64,000 nt of DNA from Variovorax paradoxus B4 (GTDB lineage: Bacteria > Pseudomonadota > Gammaproteobacteria > Burkholderiales > Burkholderiaceae_C). The position numbers were made by a program, and so were the translations under genes. Under the pieces are notes generated by a model. It searched no databases. It had not been told where the DNA came from and was given only the letters and a program-made list of their open reading frames with translations. The stretch is from NCBI RefSeq assembly GCF_000463015.1, contig NC_022247.1, positions 434,001 through 498,000 on the forward strand. The letters run 5' to 3'. Positions 17,012 through 25,627 of the stretch are shown one piece after another; position 1 is the first letter of the stretch; the number at the start of each line of letters is the position of its first letter.

Positions 17012-18295
17012 ATGAGCACATCTCTCCCGAAGAATCCCCCCACCGTGCTGCTCGTCGGCGGCGGCATCGGCGGCATGGCCGCCGCGCTGGCGCTGGCGCG
17101 GCTCGGCGTTTCCATCGACCTGCTCGAGCAGAGCGCCACCATCGGCGAGATCGGCGCCGGCCTGCAGCTCGGCCCCAATGCCTTCGCGGCGCTCGACGCG
17201 CTCGGCGTGGGCGAGGCGGTGCGCCGCAACTCGGTCTTCACCGACCGGCTCGTGATGATGGATGCGGTCGACTGCGGCGAAGTGGCCTCGGTGCCGGTGG
17301 GCGAAGCCTTCCGCGCGCGCTTCAGGAACCCCTATGCGGTGAGCCACCGCGCCGACCTGCACGGTGCCATCCACGAGGCCGTGAAGCAGCATCCGCTGAT
17401 CCGCTTCCACACCTCGGCACAGGTCGAGTCCCTCGACATCGGCGCGGGCAAGACGCAGGGCGTGGTCGCCACCACGCGCGACGGCCGGCGCTTCAAGGCC
17501 GATGCCATCGTGGGCTGCGACGGCGTGAAGTCGGTGGTGCGCGCCAGGCTCGTCGGCGACGAGGCGCGCGTTTCCGGCCACGTGGTCTACCGCGCGGTGG
17601 TGCCGGTGGCTGACATGCCGGCCGACCTGCGCTGGAACGCGCCCGTGGTCTGGGCCGGCCCCAACTGCCACCTGGTGCACTATCCGCTGCGCCATGGCGA
17701 GCAATACAACCTGGTCGTCACCTTCCACAGCCGCGAGCAGGAAGAGTGGGGCGTTTCCGAAGGCAGCAAGGAGGAAGTGCACTCCTATTTCGAGGGCGTG
17801 CATGCGCGCCCCCGCCAGTTGCTCGACCGGCCCACGTCGTGGCGCCGCTGGAGCACGGCCGACCGCGATCCGGTGGAGCGCTGGAGCGACGGCCCGGCCA
17901 CGCTGCTCGGGGATGCCGCGCATCCGATGATGCAGTACCTCGCGCAGGGCGCCTGCATGGCGCTCGAGGACGCGGTCACGCTGGGCGCCGCGGTGCAGGC
18001 CTGCGATTTCGACATGCCGGCCGCCTTCAAGCTCTACGAGGCCGCACGCATTCCCCGTACCGCCCGCGTGGTGCTGTCGGTGCGCGAGATGGGCCGGCTC
18101 TATCACGCCAAGGGCGTGGAGCGGCTGGTGCGCAACAGCCTCTGGGTGGGCCGCACGCCCGAACGCTTCTACGATGCGGTCGAGTGGCTCTATGCCTGGC
18201 GGCCCGAGCATTGCATGGACGACGCGCCGCCGCCGCTGCTGCGCTCCGTCGCGGTGCCCGGCAGCGAGGCGGCCGCCGTGCTTTCGCCACACTGA
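17012..18295 (+). CDS. FAD-dependent monooxygenase, 3-hydroxybenzoate 6-hydroxylase-like
   Basis: A 427-residue class A flavoprotein hydroxylase. Visible motifs are the GGGIGG FAD loop (16-21), the GCDGVKSVVR motif that contacts FAD and NAD(P)H, and GDAAHPMMQYLAQGACMALEDA. The start ATG at 17012 follows shortly after the hydrolase gene. Together with gentisate dioxygenase and the hydrolase it most simply converts 3-hydroxybenzoate to gentisate; a salicylate 5-hydroxylase would be multicomponent, so that route is unlikely here. The substrate call rests on operon context. Confidence 0.82.
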   Translation: MSTSLPKNPPTVLLVGGGIGGMAAALALARLGVSIDLLEQSATIGEIGAGLQLGPNAFAALDALGVGEAVRRNSVFTDRLVMMDAVDCGEVASVPVGEAFRARFRNPYAVSHRADLHGAIHEAVKQHPLIRFHTSAQVESLDIGAGKTQGVVATTRDGRRFKADAIVGCDGVKSVVRARLVGDEARVSGHVVYRAVVPVADMPADLRWNAPVVWAGPNCHLVHYPLRHGEQYNLVVTFHSREQEEWGVSEGSKEEVHSYFEGVHARPRQLLDRPTSWRRWSTADRDPVERWSDGPATLLGDAAHPMMQYLAQGACMALEDAVTLGAAVQACDFDMPAAFKLYEAARIPRTARVVLSVREMGRLYHAKGVERLVRNSLWVGRTPERFYDAVEWLYAWRPEHCMDDAPPPLLRSVAVPGSEAAAVLSPH

Positions 18296-18354
18296 TCGAG
18301 CGGGTTTCTTTCATCATCACCATTCGAGGCCACAGGCCCAGGAGACAACAAGTC

Positions 18355-19344
18355 ATGACCTTTTCGACGCGCGCACTGCGCACCGGCATCCTGGCCCTGG
18401 CGTCGCTGGCCGCCGCCACCGGCGCGCTGGCGCAGGCCGGCGACTATCCGAACAAGCCGGTCACGCTGGTCACGCCCTTCGCCGCCGGCAGCGGGCCCGA
18501 CGCGGTGCTGCGGCTGGTGTCCGACAAGCTCTCGCGGCTGTGGAACCAGCGCGTGCTGATCGACAACCGGCCGGGCGGCGGCGGCTTCATCGCCATCGAC
18601 CAGGCACGGCGCGCGGCGCCCGACGGCTACACGCTGCTGCAGCTGGACAGCGAGCACATCGCGGCGCTGCCGCACCTGTACAAGTCGCGCAACTTCGTGA
18701 CGCTGCAGCACTTCGACCCCGTGGCCTCGCTGTTTCGCACGCCCTTCTTCGTGGCCGTTTCGAGCGAGTCGAAGTGGAAGAACATGAGCGACCTGATCGC
18801 GGCCGCCAAGGCCAGCCCCGACGCCATCGTCTACGGCTCCTGGGGCGTGGGCAGCCCGGGCCACCTGGGCGCGCAGCAGCTGGAGGCGCTCAGCGGCATC
18901 CGCATGCGGCATGCGCCGTTCCGCGAGGTGTCGCAGCTGTTCTCCAACGTGGGCACGGGCGAAGTGCCGTGGAGCTTTGCCAGCATTCCGTCGAGCCAGG
19001 GCATCTACAAGGCCGGCAAGCTGCGCTACCTGGCCATTGCCGCGCCCAGGCGGATTCCGCAGATGCCCGACGTGCCGACCATGGCCGAGGCGGGCGGACC
19101 GGCCTCGCTCGAGGTCAACTCCTTCGTCTCGCTGCTCGCGCCCAAGGGCGTGCCGGCGGCCGTCAAGGCAAAGATCAACGCCGACGTGGCCAAGGTCATT
19201 GCCGATCCCGAGATCCGCGCCCGCTTCGACACTTTCGCCTTCGAGCCGCTGGCCTGGTCGCCCGAAGAGATCGAGCGCAACGCCGAGGCCAAGTCCAAGG
19301 TGTATGGCGAACTGGTCCGCCGGGGCAACATCAGCCTCGACTAG
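18355..19344 (+). CDS. TctC/Bug-type periplasmic binding protein
   Basis: A 329-residue Bug-family solute-binding protein with a signal peptide (cleavage near ALA-QA) and the family opening YPNKPVTLVTPFAAGSGPDAVLR. The ATG at 18355 follows AGGAGACAA. It is in line with the gentisate pathway genes, so it may bind 3-hydroxybenzoate, gentisate or a related acid. No TctA/TctB membrane genes are nearby, which is usual for Bug proteins in Burkholderiales. Confidence 0.88.
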   Translation: MTFSTRALRTGILALASLAAATGALAQAGDYPNKPVTLVTPFAAGSGPDAVLRLVSDKLSRLWNQRVLIDNRPGGGGFIAIDQARRAAPDGYTLLQLDSEHIAALPHLYKSRNFVTLQHFDPVASLFRTPFFVAVSSESKWKNMSDLIAAAKASPDAIVYGSWGVGSPGHLGAQQLEALSGIRMRHAPFREVSQLFSNVGTGEVPWSFASIPSSQGIYKAGKLRYLAIAAPRRIPQMPDVPTMAEAGGPASLEVNSFVSLLAPKGVPAAVKAKINADVAKVIADPEIRARFDTFAFEPLAWSPEEIERNAEAKSKVYGELVRRGNISLD

Positions 19345-19391
19345 CGGCCCTCATTACTATTACGTTTTTTCACATTTCATTTTCACCTTCC

Positions 19392-20366
19392 ATGCACGCC
19401 ACCAAGAGAGCCCTCCTGATCGCCTGCGGCCTGGCCGCCGCCGCGCTGCCGCTGGCGGCCAGCGCACAGAACAATGCCTGGCCCACCAAGCCCATCCGCC
19501 TGCTCGTGGGCTTTCCGGGCGGCTCCACGCCCGACATCGCCGCCCGCACCATCGCCGAGCCGCTGGCCAAGGCGCTCGGCCAGCCCGTGGTGGTGGACAA
19601 CAAGCCCGGTGCCTCCGGCAACATCGCGGCCGACATGGTGGCCAAGGCCACCGATGACCACACGCTGGGCATCGTCATCAACGGCAATCTCACCTCGTCG
19701 AAGATGCTGTACCCGCGGCTGCCCTACGACCCCGCGAAGGATTTCACCTACCTCTCGCTGATTGCCACGGCCCCGCTGGTGCTGGTGGCGCAGAACAGCC
19801 TGCCCTCGGGCACCGCCTTCTTCGATGCGGCGCGCAAGGGCGGCGACAAGTGGAACTACGGGTCGGTGGGCGTGGGCTCGGTCGGGCACCTGGGCATGGA
19901 ACTGCTCAAGAGCCGCGTGGCCGGCTTCAATCCCGAGCACGTGCCCTACCAGGGCAACCCGCAGGTCGTGACCGCGATGCTCGGCGACCAGGTGCAGATG
20001 GCCCTCATCCCGCCGGGCGTGGCCATGCCGCAGGTGCGCGCCGGCAAGCTCAAGGCCATCGGCCTCACGGGCGGCCGCAGCGCGCTGGTGCCCGAGCTGC
20101 CGCCGCTCGCCGAAGCCGGCGTGCGCGACTTCAACCTCGAGGTGTGGGTGGCACTGCTCGGGCCCGCCAGCCTCTCGAAGACCGCGCAGGCGCGCATCAG
20201 CCGCGAGATCGAGGTGATCATGAAGCAGCCCGAAGTGCGCCGGAAGCTATTCGAACAAGGCTGGCAGGCGGTGGGCACCTCGCCCGACGGCATGCGCCTG
20301 CGCGTGAAGGAAGAAGCGGCGATCATGACCCGCATCATCTCGACCCGCGGCATCAAGATCCAGTGA
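19392..20366 (+). CDS. TctC/Bug-type periplasmic binding protein
   Basis: A 324-residue Bug protein, the second in tandem. It has its own signal peptide (MHATKRALLIACGLAAAALP, cleavage near ASA-QN) and the opening WPTKPIRLLVGFPGGSTPDIAAR. It is clearly diverged from the preceding Bug protein, so a recent duplication is unlikely and a different ligand is expected. Its TGA overlaps the ATG of the FAD oxidoreductase gene by one base, so the two are probably functionally paired. Confidence 0.88.
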   Translation: MHATKRALLIACGLAAAALPLAASAQNNAWPTKPIRLLVGFPGGSTPDIAARTIAEPLAKALGQPVVVDNKPGASGNIAADMVAKATDDHTLGIVINGNLTSSKMLYPRLPYDPAKDFTYLSLIATAPLVLVAQNSLPSGTAFFDAARKGGDKWNYGSVGVGSVGHLGMELLKSRVAGFNPEHVPYQGNPQVVTAMLGDQVQMALIPPGVAMPQVRAGKLKAIGLTGGRSALVPELPPLAEAGVRDFNLEVWVALLGPASLSKTAQARISREIEVIMKQPEVRRKLFEQGWQAVGTSPDGMRLRVKEEAAIMTRIISTRGIKIQ

Positions 20367-21730
20367 TGACCGCCGTCCAGCAGAAGAAGACCCTGAGCGA
20401 ACCGGCGCGCGAGCTGCCGGTCTTCGGCGAATACGACGTGGTGGTGGTCGGCGGCGGCCCGGCCGGCATTGCCGCCGCCGTGAGCGCGGCGCGCCACGGC
20501 GCGAACACGCTGCTGGTGGAGCGCTACGGCTTCCTCGGCGGCATGGGCACCGCGGGCGGCGTGACCAACTTCGCGGGCCTCTACGGCAGGCGCAACGGCG
20601 AGATGACGCTGCTGGTGCGCGGCGTGGCCGACGACCTGCTGGCACGCATCGACGCGCTGGGCGGCCTCAACACCCCCCAGGACGGGATGCAGGGCCGCAT
20701 CCGCGTGCGCTCCTACGACACCTCGGCCTACAAGATCGCGGCCGACCAATTGCTGCTCGACGCCGGCGTGCACCTGCTGTTCCACGCCTGGGCGGCCGCG
20801 GTGGTGCGCGAGGGCGACCGCATCGCGGCGCTGGTGGTCGAAACCAAGTCGGGCCGGCAGGCGATTCGCGCCAACGCCTTCGTCGACGCCAGCGGCGACG
20901 CCGACGTGGCGGCTTTTGCGGGCGTGCCTTTCGAAGTGGGCGACGGCCATGGCAGCGGCCTGTTTCCGACCACGATGTTCCGCGTCGGGCAGGTCGATGC
21001 GCAGCCCGCACTCGCGGCCGTGGGCGAGTTCAAGGCCATCAACGAGTTGATGGCGCAGGTGCAGGAGCGCAAGCCCGGTGTCTACCAATTTCCGCGCGAA
21101 GGCGCGATCCTGCGGCCCAACATCGATCCGCGCGAATGGCGTGCCAACGTTACGCAGATCCGCAATGCAGCCGGCCGCGCGATGAACGGCGTCGATGCGC
21201 GCGAACTCACCGAAGGCGAACTCGAAGGCCGGCGCCAGATTGCCGAGTACTTCAAGTTCATGAAGGCCGAGGTGCCGGGCTTCGCCGGGGCGGCCATCGT
21301 CGAGATCGCGCCGCAGGTCGGCATCCGCGAAACGCGCCGCATCGAGGGCCTCTATGCGCTCACGGGCGAGGACATCCTGTCTTCGGCCAGGTTCGACGAC
21401 AGCATCGGCATCAATGCCTGGCCCATGGAAATGCATGCGGACGGCCGCATCGAGTGGGCCTTCCCGCGCGACGGCAACCGCACCTACAACCAGCTGCCCT
21501 GGCGCATGCTGGTGCCGCGCACGGTCGACAACCTGCTGGTGGCTGGCCGCTGCGCCGCCATGACGCACGCAGGCCAGTCGGCTGCGCGTGCGAGCGGCGG
21601 CTGCTTCGTGATGGGGCAGGCGGCGGGTACGGCCGCGGCTTCGCTGGGCGCCAGCGCGAAGTTCGCGGACGTCGACGTGTCTGCGCTTCAGAAGAAGCTG
21701 GCCGCCGACGGCGCCGATCTCGATCGCTGA
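20366..21730 (+). CDS. FAD-dependent oxidoreductase (FAD_oxidored family)
   Basis: A 454-residue flavoprotein with the GGGPAG dinucleotide motif (29-34), ERYGFLGGMGTAGGVTNFAG (typical of the pfam12831-like group) and a C-terminal FAD motif NLLVAGRCAAMTHAGQSAARASGG. No signal peptide is seen. Homologues of this type oxidise small organic acids or act beside Bug-type binding proteins; the specific substrate is unknown. It is translationally coupled (TGATG) to the upstream Bug gene. It ends the long plus-strand run that starts with gentisate dioxygenase. Confidence 0.75.
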   Translation: MTAVQQKKTLSEPARELPVFGEYDVVVVGGGPAGIAAAVSAARHGANTLLVERYGFLGGMGTAGGVTNFAGLYGRRNGEMTLLVRGVADDLLARIDALGGLNTPQDGMQGRIRVRSYDTSAYKIAADQLLLDAGVHLLFHAWAAAVVREGDRIAALVVETKSGRQAIRANAFVDASGDADVAAFAGVPFEVGDGHGSGLFPTTMFRVGQVDAQPALAAVGEFKAINELMAQVQERKPGVYQFPREGAILRPNIDPREWRANVTQIRNAAGRAMNGVDARELTEGELEGRRQIAEYFKFMKAEVPGFAGAAIVEIAPQVGIRETRRIEGLYALTGEDILSSARFDDSIGINAWPMEMHADGRIEWAFPRDGNRTYNQLPWRMLVPRTVDNLLVAGRCAAMTHAGQSAARASGGCFVMGQAAGTAAASLGASAKFADVDVSALQKKLAADGADLDR

Positions 21731-21821
21731 GCCCCTGGCGGGTACTGACCGCCCCGCGACAGCCCGCGGGCGCGGCCTTTGCTATGGTCGAGGGTTGCTT
21801 CTTTCGCATTGAACGCCCCCG

Positions 21822-22700
21822 ATGACCACCGATCCCGCCACCGCCGCCCGCCTTGTCGACGAACTCGTCGCGCTCATGCAGCTCGAGCCGCTCGGGGGCG
21901 ACCGCTTCCTGGCCCAGAGCGAAGACATCGGCACGCCCGCCGTGTTCGGCGGCCAGGTGCTCGGCCAGTCGCTCGCGGCCGCGAGCCTCACGGTCGGTGC
22001 CGACCGCCCCGTGCATTCGATGCACGCCTACTTCCTCCTGCCGGGCGAGCATGCACCCATCGAATACAGCGTGGACCGCGTGCGCGACGGCCGCAGCTTC
22101 ACCACGCGGCACGTGGTGGCGCGCCAGCAGGAACGCATCATCTTCGAGATGTCGGCCTCCTTCCAGACGGTGGACGACGGCGTCGAGCACCAGTTCGACA
22201 TGCCCACTGTCGTTGGTCCCGAGGGGCTCGCGAGCGAACTCGACCAGCGCCTCGCGCTTGGCGAGCGCCTGCCCGAACGCTGGCGCATCAAGGGCCTGGA
22301 GCCGCACGGCATCGAATACCGCCGCGTCGAGGCCGACGATCTGCTGACGCCGGAGGTGCGTCCGTCCGAAAGCGCGATCTGGATGCGCGCCATCGCGCCG
22401 CTGCCCGACGACCCGGTGGTGCACCGCGCGCTGCTCGCCTATGCCTCCGACCACGGCCTGCTGCGCGCTGCGATGCTGCCGCACGGCCTGAGCTTCATGA
22501 GCGGCCAGGTGCGCCCCGCGAGCCTCGACCACGCGATGTGGTTCCACCGCGATTTCCGCATGGACGACTGGCTGCTCTACGTGCTGGATTCGCCGAGCGC
22601 CAGCGGCGCGCGCGGCCTGTGCCGCGGCAGCCTGTTCACGCGCGACGGGCGGCTGGTGGCGTCCACGGCGCAAGAGGGCATGCTGCGCGTCAGGCGCTGA
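21822..22700 (+). CDS. tesB: Acyl-CoA thioesterase II
   Basis: A 292-residue double-hotdog TesB. The motifs VFGGQVLGQSLAAAS, HSMHAYFLLPG and, near the C-terminus, ASLDHAMWFHRDFRMDDWLLY with the catalytic Asp are those of TesB. Length matches E. coli TesB (286). It hydrolyses a broad range of medium- and long-chain acyl-CoAs. It is monocistronic and convergent with the GntR-type gene 14 bp downstream. Confidence 0.93.
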   Translation: MTTDPATAARLVDELVALMQLEPLGGDRFLAQSEDIGTPAVFGGQVLGQSLAAASLTVGADRPVHSMHAYFLLPGEHAPIEYSVDRVRDGRSFTTRHVVARQQERIIFEMSASFQTVDDGVEHQFDMPTVVGPEGLASELDQRLALGERLPERWRIKGLEPHGIEYRRVEADDLLTPEVRPSESAIWMRAIAPLPDDPVVHRALLAYASDHGLLRAAMLPHGLSFMSGQVRPASLDHAMWFHRDFRMDDWLLYVLDSPSASGARGLCRGSLFTRDGRLVASTAQEGMLRVRR

Positions 22701-22714
22701 AGGGCTGGTTGCCG

Positions 22715-23431
22715 CTATGGCGGCGTTTCGGCGGTCAGCGGTCCCGAGGCGCCGTCGCGGCTGCGCTCGTCGAGCAGCCGCTGGTAGTTGTCGCGCAGCA
22801 GGATGCCCGCGTAGTACACATGCTCGCGCATCAATTGCTCCGCGCGTGCCGCGTCGCCCGAAATCACCGCATGCACGATGCGGTGGTGGTCGTCGTGCGA
22901 ACGCAGGATCACGCCGTGGTCGTTCCACAGCATGATCCGGTCCGACGCGAAGGGCACCGCCTGCGCCTGCGCGCCGAAGCGCATCACCCACGGATTGCGG
23001 GCGCCCTGCATCAGCGCGTTGTGCAGTCGCACGTTCATCTGCTGATAGGGCGCGAGGTCTTCCACCAGCAGCTTGCCCTTCGCAAGTATTTCGTCGCCTT
23101 CGCGCAGGCATTCGTGCAGTAGCGCGGCGGTCGGCTCGTCCACGCCGAGCGCGGCAAAGCGCCGGCAGGCCAGCCCCTCGAGCACCGAGCGCACCTCGTA
23201 GGCCGCCAGGATGTCCTCGAGCGCGAACGAGCGCACGAGGTAACCCTTCTTCGGCTGGTGATCGATCAGCCCCTCCATTGCCAGCGCGGCCAGCGCGGTG
23301 CGCACTGGCGTGCGCGACACCTTGAGGCTTTCCGCGATGGGCACTTCCTCCACGCGCATGCCGGGCGCAAGCCGCCCGTGAAGGATCCAGGCGCGCAGCG
23401 TCTCGGTGACTTGTTGAGAGAGTGTGTCCAT
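22715..23431 (-). CDS. GntR-family regulator, FCD (FadR-like) type
   Basis: A 238-residue regulator with an N-terminal winged HTH (RVEEVPIAESLKVSRTPVRTALAALAMEG) and a C-terminal all-helical FCD domain whose metal-binding His residues sit in segments such as VRLHNALM, DDHHRIVHAV and MREHV. The start was placed at 23431 (MDTLSQQVTETLRAW), since upstream residues do not fit the family. It is divergent from the SDR/Liv/KstD-like operon and very probably controls it. Two GTATAC-centred sites in the 145-bp gap are candidate operators. Confidence 0.9.
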   Translation of the reverse strand: MDTLSQQVTETLRAWILHGRLAPGMRVEEVPIAESLKVSRTPVRTALAALAMEGLIDHQPKKGYLVRSFALEDILAAYEVRSVLEGLACRRFAALGVDEPTAALLHECLREGDEILAKGKLLVEDLAPYQQMNVRLHNALMQGARNPWVMRFGAQAQAVPFASDRIMLWNDHGVILRSHDDHHRIVHAVISGDAARAEQLMREHVYYAGILLRDNYQRLLDERSRDGASGPLTAETPP

Positions 23432-23433
23432 GT

Positions 23434-23446
23434 CAGGTATACATGA
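23434..23446. promoter_or_regulatory. Candidate GntR operator 1
   Basis: Sequence CAGGTATACATGA centred on the palindrome GTATAC (23437-23442), 3 bp upstream of the gntR-type start. FCD-type regulators often bind sites with a TATAC core. It shares GTATACA with the site at 23508-23520. Confidence 0.45.
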
Positions 23447-23507
23447 TGCCTGTAAATTTGGGCAATGGTTCGAGTTATTAGGGAAAACGAGGGCGCATTC
23501 ATGTTGC

Positions 23508-23520
23508 CATGTATACACAA
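23508..23520. promoter_or_regulatory. Candidate GntR operator 2
   Basis: Sequence CATGTATACACAA centred on GTATAC (23511-23516), 57 bp upstream of the divergent SDR start and 74 bp from operator 1. The pair brackets the shared promoter region. Confidence 0.45.
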
Positions 23521-23576
23521 TGCGATCCTCGATCAACTTTCAAGCCGCATGAGCGCGGCCCGGAGACCCTGCTGCC

Positions 23577-24356
23577 ATGGCGGAACATCATGCACAACCC
23601 CACGGCCGGCTGGCCCTCGTGACCGGTGGCGGCCGGGGTATCGGCGAGGCCGTGTGCCGCCGTCTCGCGGCCAGCGGCTATCGCGTCGTTGTGGCCGACA
23701 TCGACGGCGACAACGCCCGCGCCGTGGCAGAGGCTCTCGGCGAAGGCCACCACTTCCGCCAGTTCGACGTGAGCGAAGAGGCTGCCGTCGAAGCCGCATT
23801 CGACGACGTCGAAAGCAAGCTCGGTCCGGTCGCCGCGCTGGTCTGCGTGGCCGGCATCTTGCTGATGCCCGGCGGCGAGCGCTCGCTCATCAAGGACACC
23901 ACGCTCGAAGACTGGGAACGCACCTTCGCAGTGAACGCACGCAGCGTGTTCCTGTGCGGGCGCGCCTACCTGCGCCGCCGCGAGGTGGCACCTGTGGCGC
24001 ATGGCCGCATCGTCACCTTCGGCTCGGTGGCGGCACAGCTCGGCGGCTACCGTTCGAGCGCGACCTACATCGGCGCGAAGTCGGCGGTGCTCGGCCTCAC
24101 CAAGGCCATGGCGCGCGAATCGGCGCACCTGGGCGTGACCGTCAACGCGGTGGCGCCCGGCCTCATCGACACCGACATGCTGCGCGGCACCGTGCGCAGC
24201 AGCGGCGCGCTGGAGGCGGCGGCCGCCAACATCCCGCTCGGGCGCATCGGCACGGTGGACGACGTGGCGGGTGCGGTCGATTACCTTGCCTCGGAGCAGG
24301 CGGCCTACATCACGGGCAACGTGATCGACGTCAACGGCGGCTACCGCATGCAGTAG
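23577..24356 (+). CDS. SDR family oxidoreductase
   Basis: A 259-residue classical SDR with TGGGRGIG (16-23), S150, Y164 and K168 as catalytic residues and the C-terminal signature NVIDVNGGYRM. A GGAG sequence precedes the start. It is the first gene of the operon under the FCD-type GntR regulator and is followed 43 bp later by the Liv binding protein gene. It likely carries out an NAD(P)-linked alcohol/ketone step on the imported compound. Its identity to the two other SDRs in the operon is low, so they probably do different steps. Confidence 0.85.
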   Translation: MAEHHAQPHGRLALVTGGGRGIGEAVCRRLAASGYRVVVADIDGDNARAVAEALGEGHHFRQFDVSEEAAVEAAFDDVESKLGPVAALVCVAGILLMPGGERSLIKDTTLEDWERTFAVNARSVFLCGRAYLRRREVAPVAHGRIVTFGSVAAQLGGYRSSATYIGAKSAVLGLTKAMARESAHLGVTVNAVAPGLIDTDMLRGTVRSSGALEAAAANIPLGRIGTVDDVAGAVDYLASEQAAYITGNVIDVNGGYRMQ

Positions 24357-24399
24357 GGCCCACGGCCCGCCTTCCCTTTATTCCAACGGAGACAGCACC

Positions 24400-25614
24400 A
24401 TGAAGAAGAACCTGCTTTCGGCCCTGGCCACCAGCGCGGCACTGTGCGCGCTGGTGCCCGCCGCGTTCGCGCAGTCCGAACCCGGCCTCACCGACAAGAC
24501 CATCAAGATCGGCATGTTCTCGCCGATGTCGGGCGCGTCGATGAACTACGGCTTCGACGTGATCAACGCCGCCAGGATGTACTACGACAAGGTCAACAAG
24601 GAAGGCGGTGTGAACGGCCGCAAGATCGAGCTCGTGGTGGAGGACGACCGCTGCAACGCCAACGACCTGCTGGCCGCGGTGAAGAAGCTCACCGAGCAGG
24701 ACCAGGTGTTCCTGCTCAACGGCGGCTCGTGCTCCGCGGCCGTGGTGGGCGCGCGCGAATACGTCGAGCGCGCGAAGATCCCGCTCGTGATGCTCAACGC
24801 CTCGGGCGACGGGGCGCTGTATCCGCCGTCGAGGTACATCTACGGCGCGTTCTCGATCTCGCAGCACGCCGTGGGCGGCTCCATGGTGCAGTTCGCGAGC
24901 GAGCAGCTCAAGGCGAAGAAGATCGGCTACATCAACCACGACGACGCCTACGGCGGCTGGAACCTCGAATCGGCCCAGGCGCAGGCCAAGGCGCTCGGCG
25001 GCGTCGACCTGCAGGTGCAGTCGGTCAATCCGAACATCACCGACGTCACGGCGCCCATGCTCAAGATCAAGGCTGCCAACCCCGACGTGCTGCTGCTCAC
25101 GACCTATGCGCGACCCGTGAGCCTGATTGTCAAGCGCGCTTTCGAACTGGGCTTCAACAAGCCCATCGTGCTGGCCGTCAACTCCACCGCCGACCTGAAG
25201 CAACTGGTGGAGAACGTGGGCAACAAGGACGCCTTCAAGAACGTCTACATCCAGGAAGTGCTGGCCGACCTTCCCGGCGGCCCCAAGCTCAAGTGGGTGT
25301 ACGACATGTACAAGGCCGCCTACCCAGACCTGGCCTCGAAACCCGGCTACCCGCAGACCTACATGCCCTACGGCATTCCATCGGCGATGGCGGTGGTCAA
25401 CGCTCTGAAGGCCGCGGGCCCGAACCCCACGCGCGAGAAGGTGCTGGCGGCGCTCTCGACGATGAAGTTCGACTCCGGCGTGATGGCCGGCCCGATCGAA
25501 TTCGGCCCGGACGACCGCGCGGCGCAGGAGGCGGCGATCTACATCAAGTTCGACGGCAGCAACATGGCGCTGGTGCCGGGCAGCTACAAGAGCGTGTGGA
25601 AGTACAAGCCCTGA
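24400..25614 (+). CDS. Liv-type ABC transporter substrate-binding protein (cassette 1)
   Basis: A 404-residue type I periplasmic binding protein (Peripla_BP_6). A signal peptide (MKKNLLSALATSAALCALVP, cleavage near AFA-QS) is followed by GLTDKTIKIGMFSPMSGASM. The family segment VNGRKIELVVEDDRCNANDLLAAVKKL is present. Although related to branched-chain amino acid binding proteins, members near catabolic genes often bind aromatic acids or other carboxylates; the ligand is unknown. Followed directly by LivH, LivM, LivG and LivF homologues. Confidence 0.9.
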   Translation: MKKNLLSALATSAALCALVPAAFAQSEPGLTDKTIKIGMFSPMSGASMNYGFDVINAARMYYDKVNKEGGVNGRKIELVVEDDRCNANDLLAAVKKLTEQDQVFLLNGGSCSAAVVGAREYVERAKIPLVMLNASGDGALYPPSRYIYGAFSISQHAVGGSMVQFASEQLKAKKIGYINHDDAYGGWNLESAQAQAKALGGVDLQVQSVNPNITDVTAPMLKIKAANPDVLLLTTYARPVSLIVKRAFELGFNKPIVLAVNSTADLKQLVENVGNKDAFKNVYIQEVLADLPGGPKLKWVYDMYKAAYPDLASKPGYPQTYMPYGIPSAMAVVNALKAAGPNPTREKVLAALSTMKFDSGVMAGPIEFGPDDRAAQEAAIYIKFDGSNMALVPGSYKSVWKYKP

Positions 25615-25627
25615 GGGCGAGCATCGC

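Noticed and set aside
18355..20366. Recent duplication of the two Bug binding-protein genes
   Set aside because: The two products differ throughout, including the conserved opening and hinge regions, so they are old paralogues and not a recent tandem copy.
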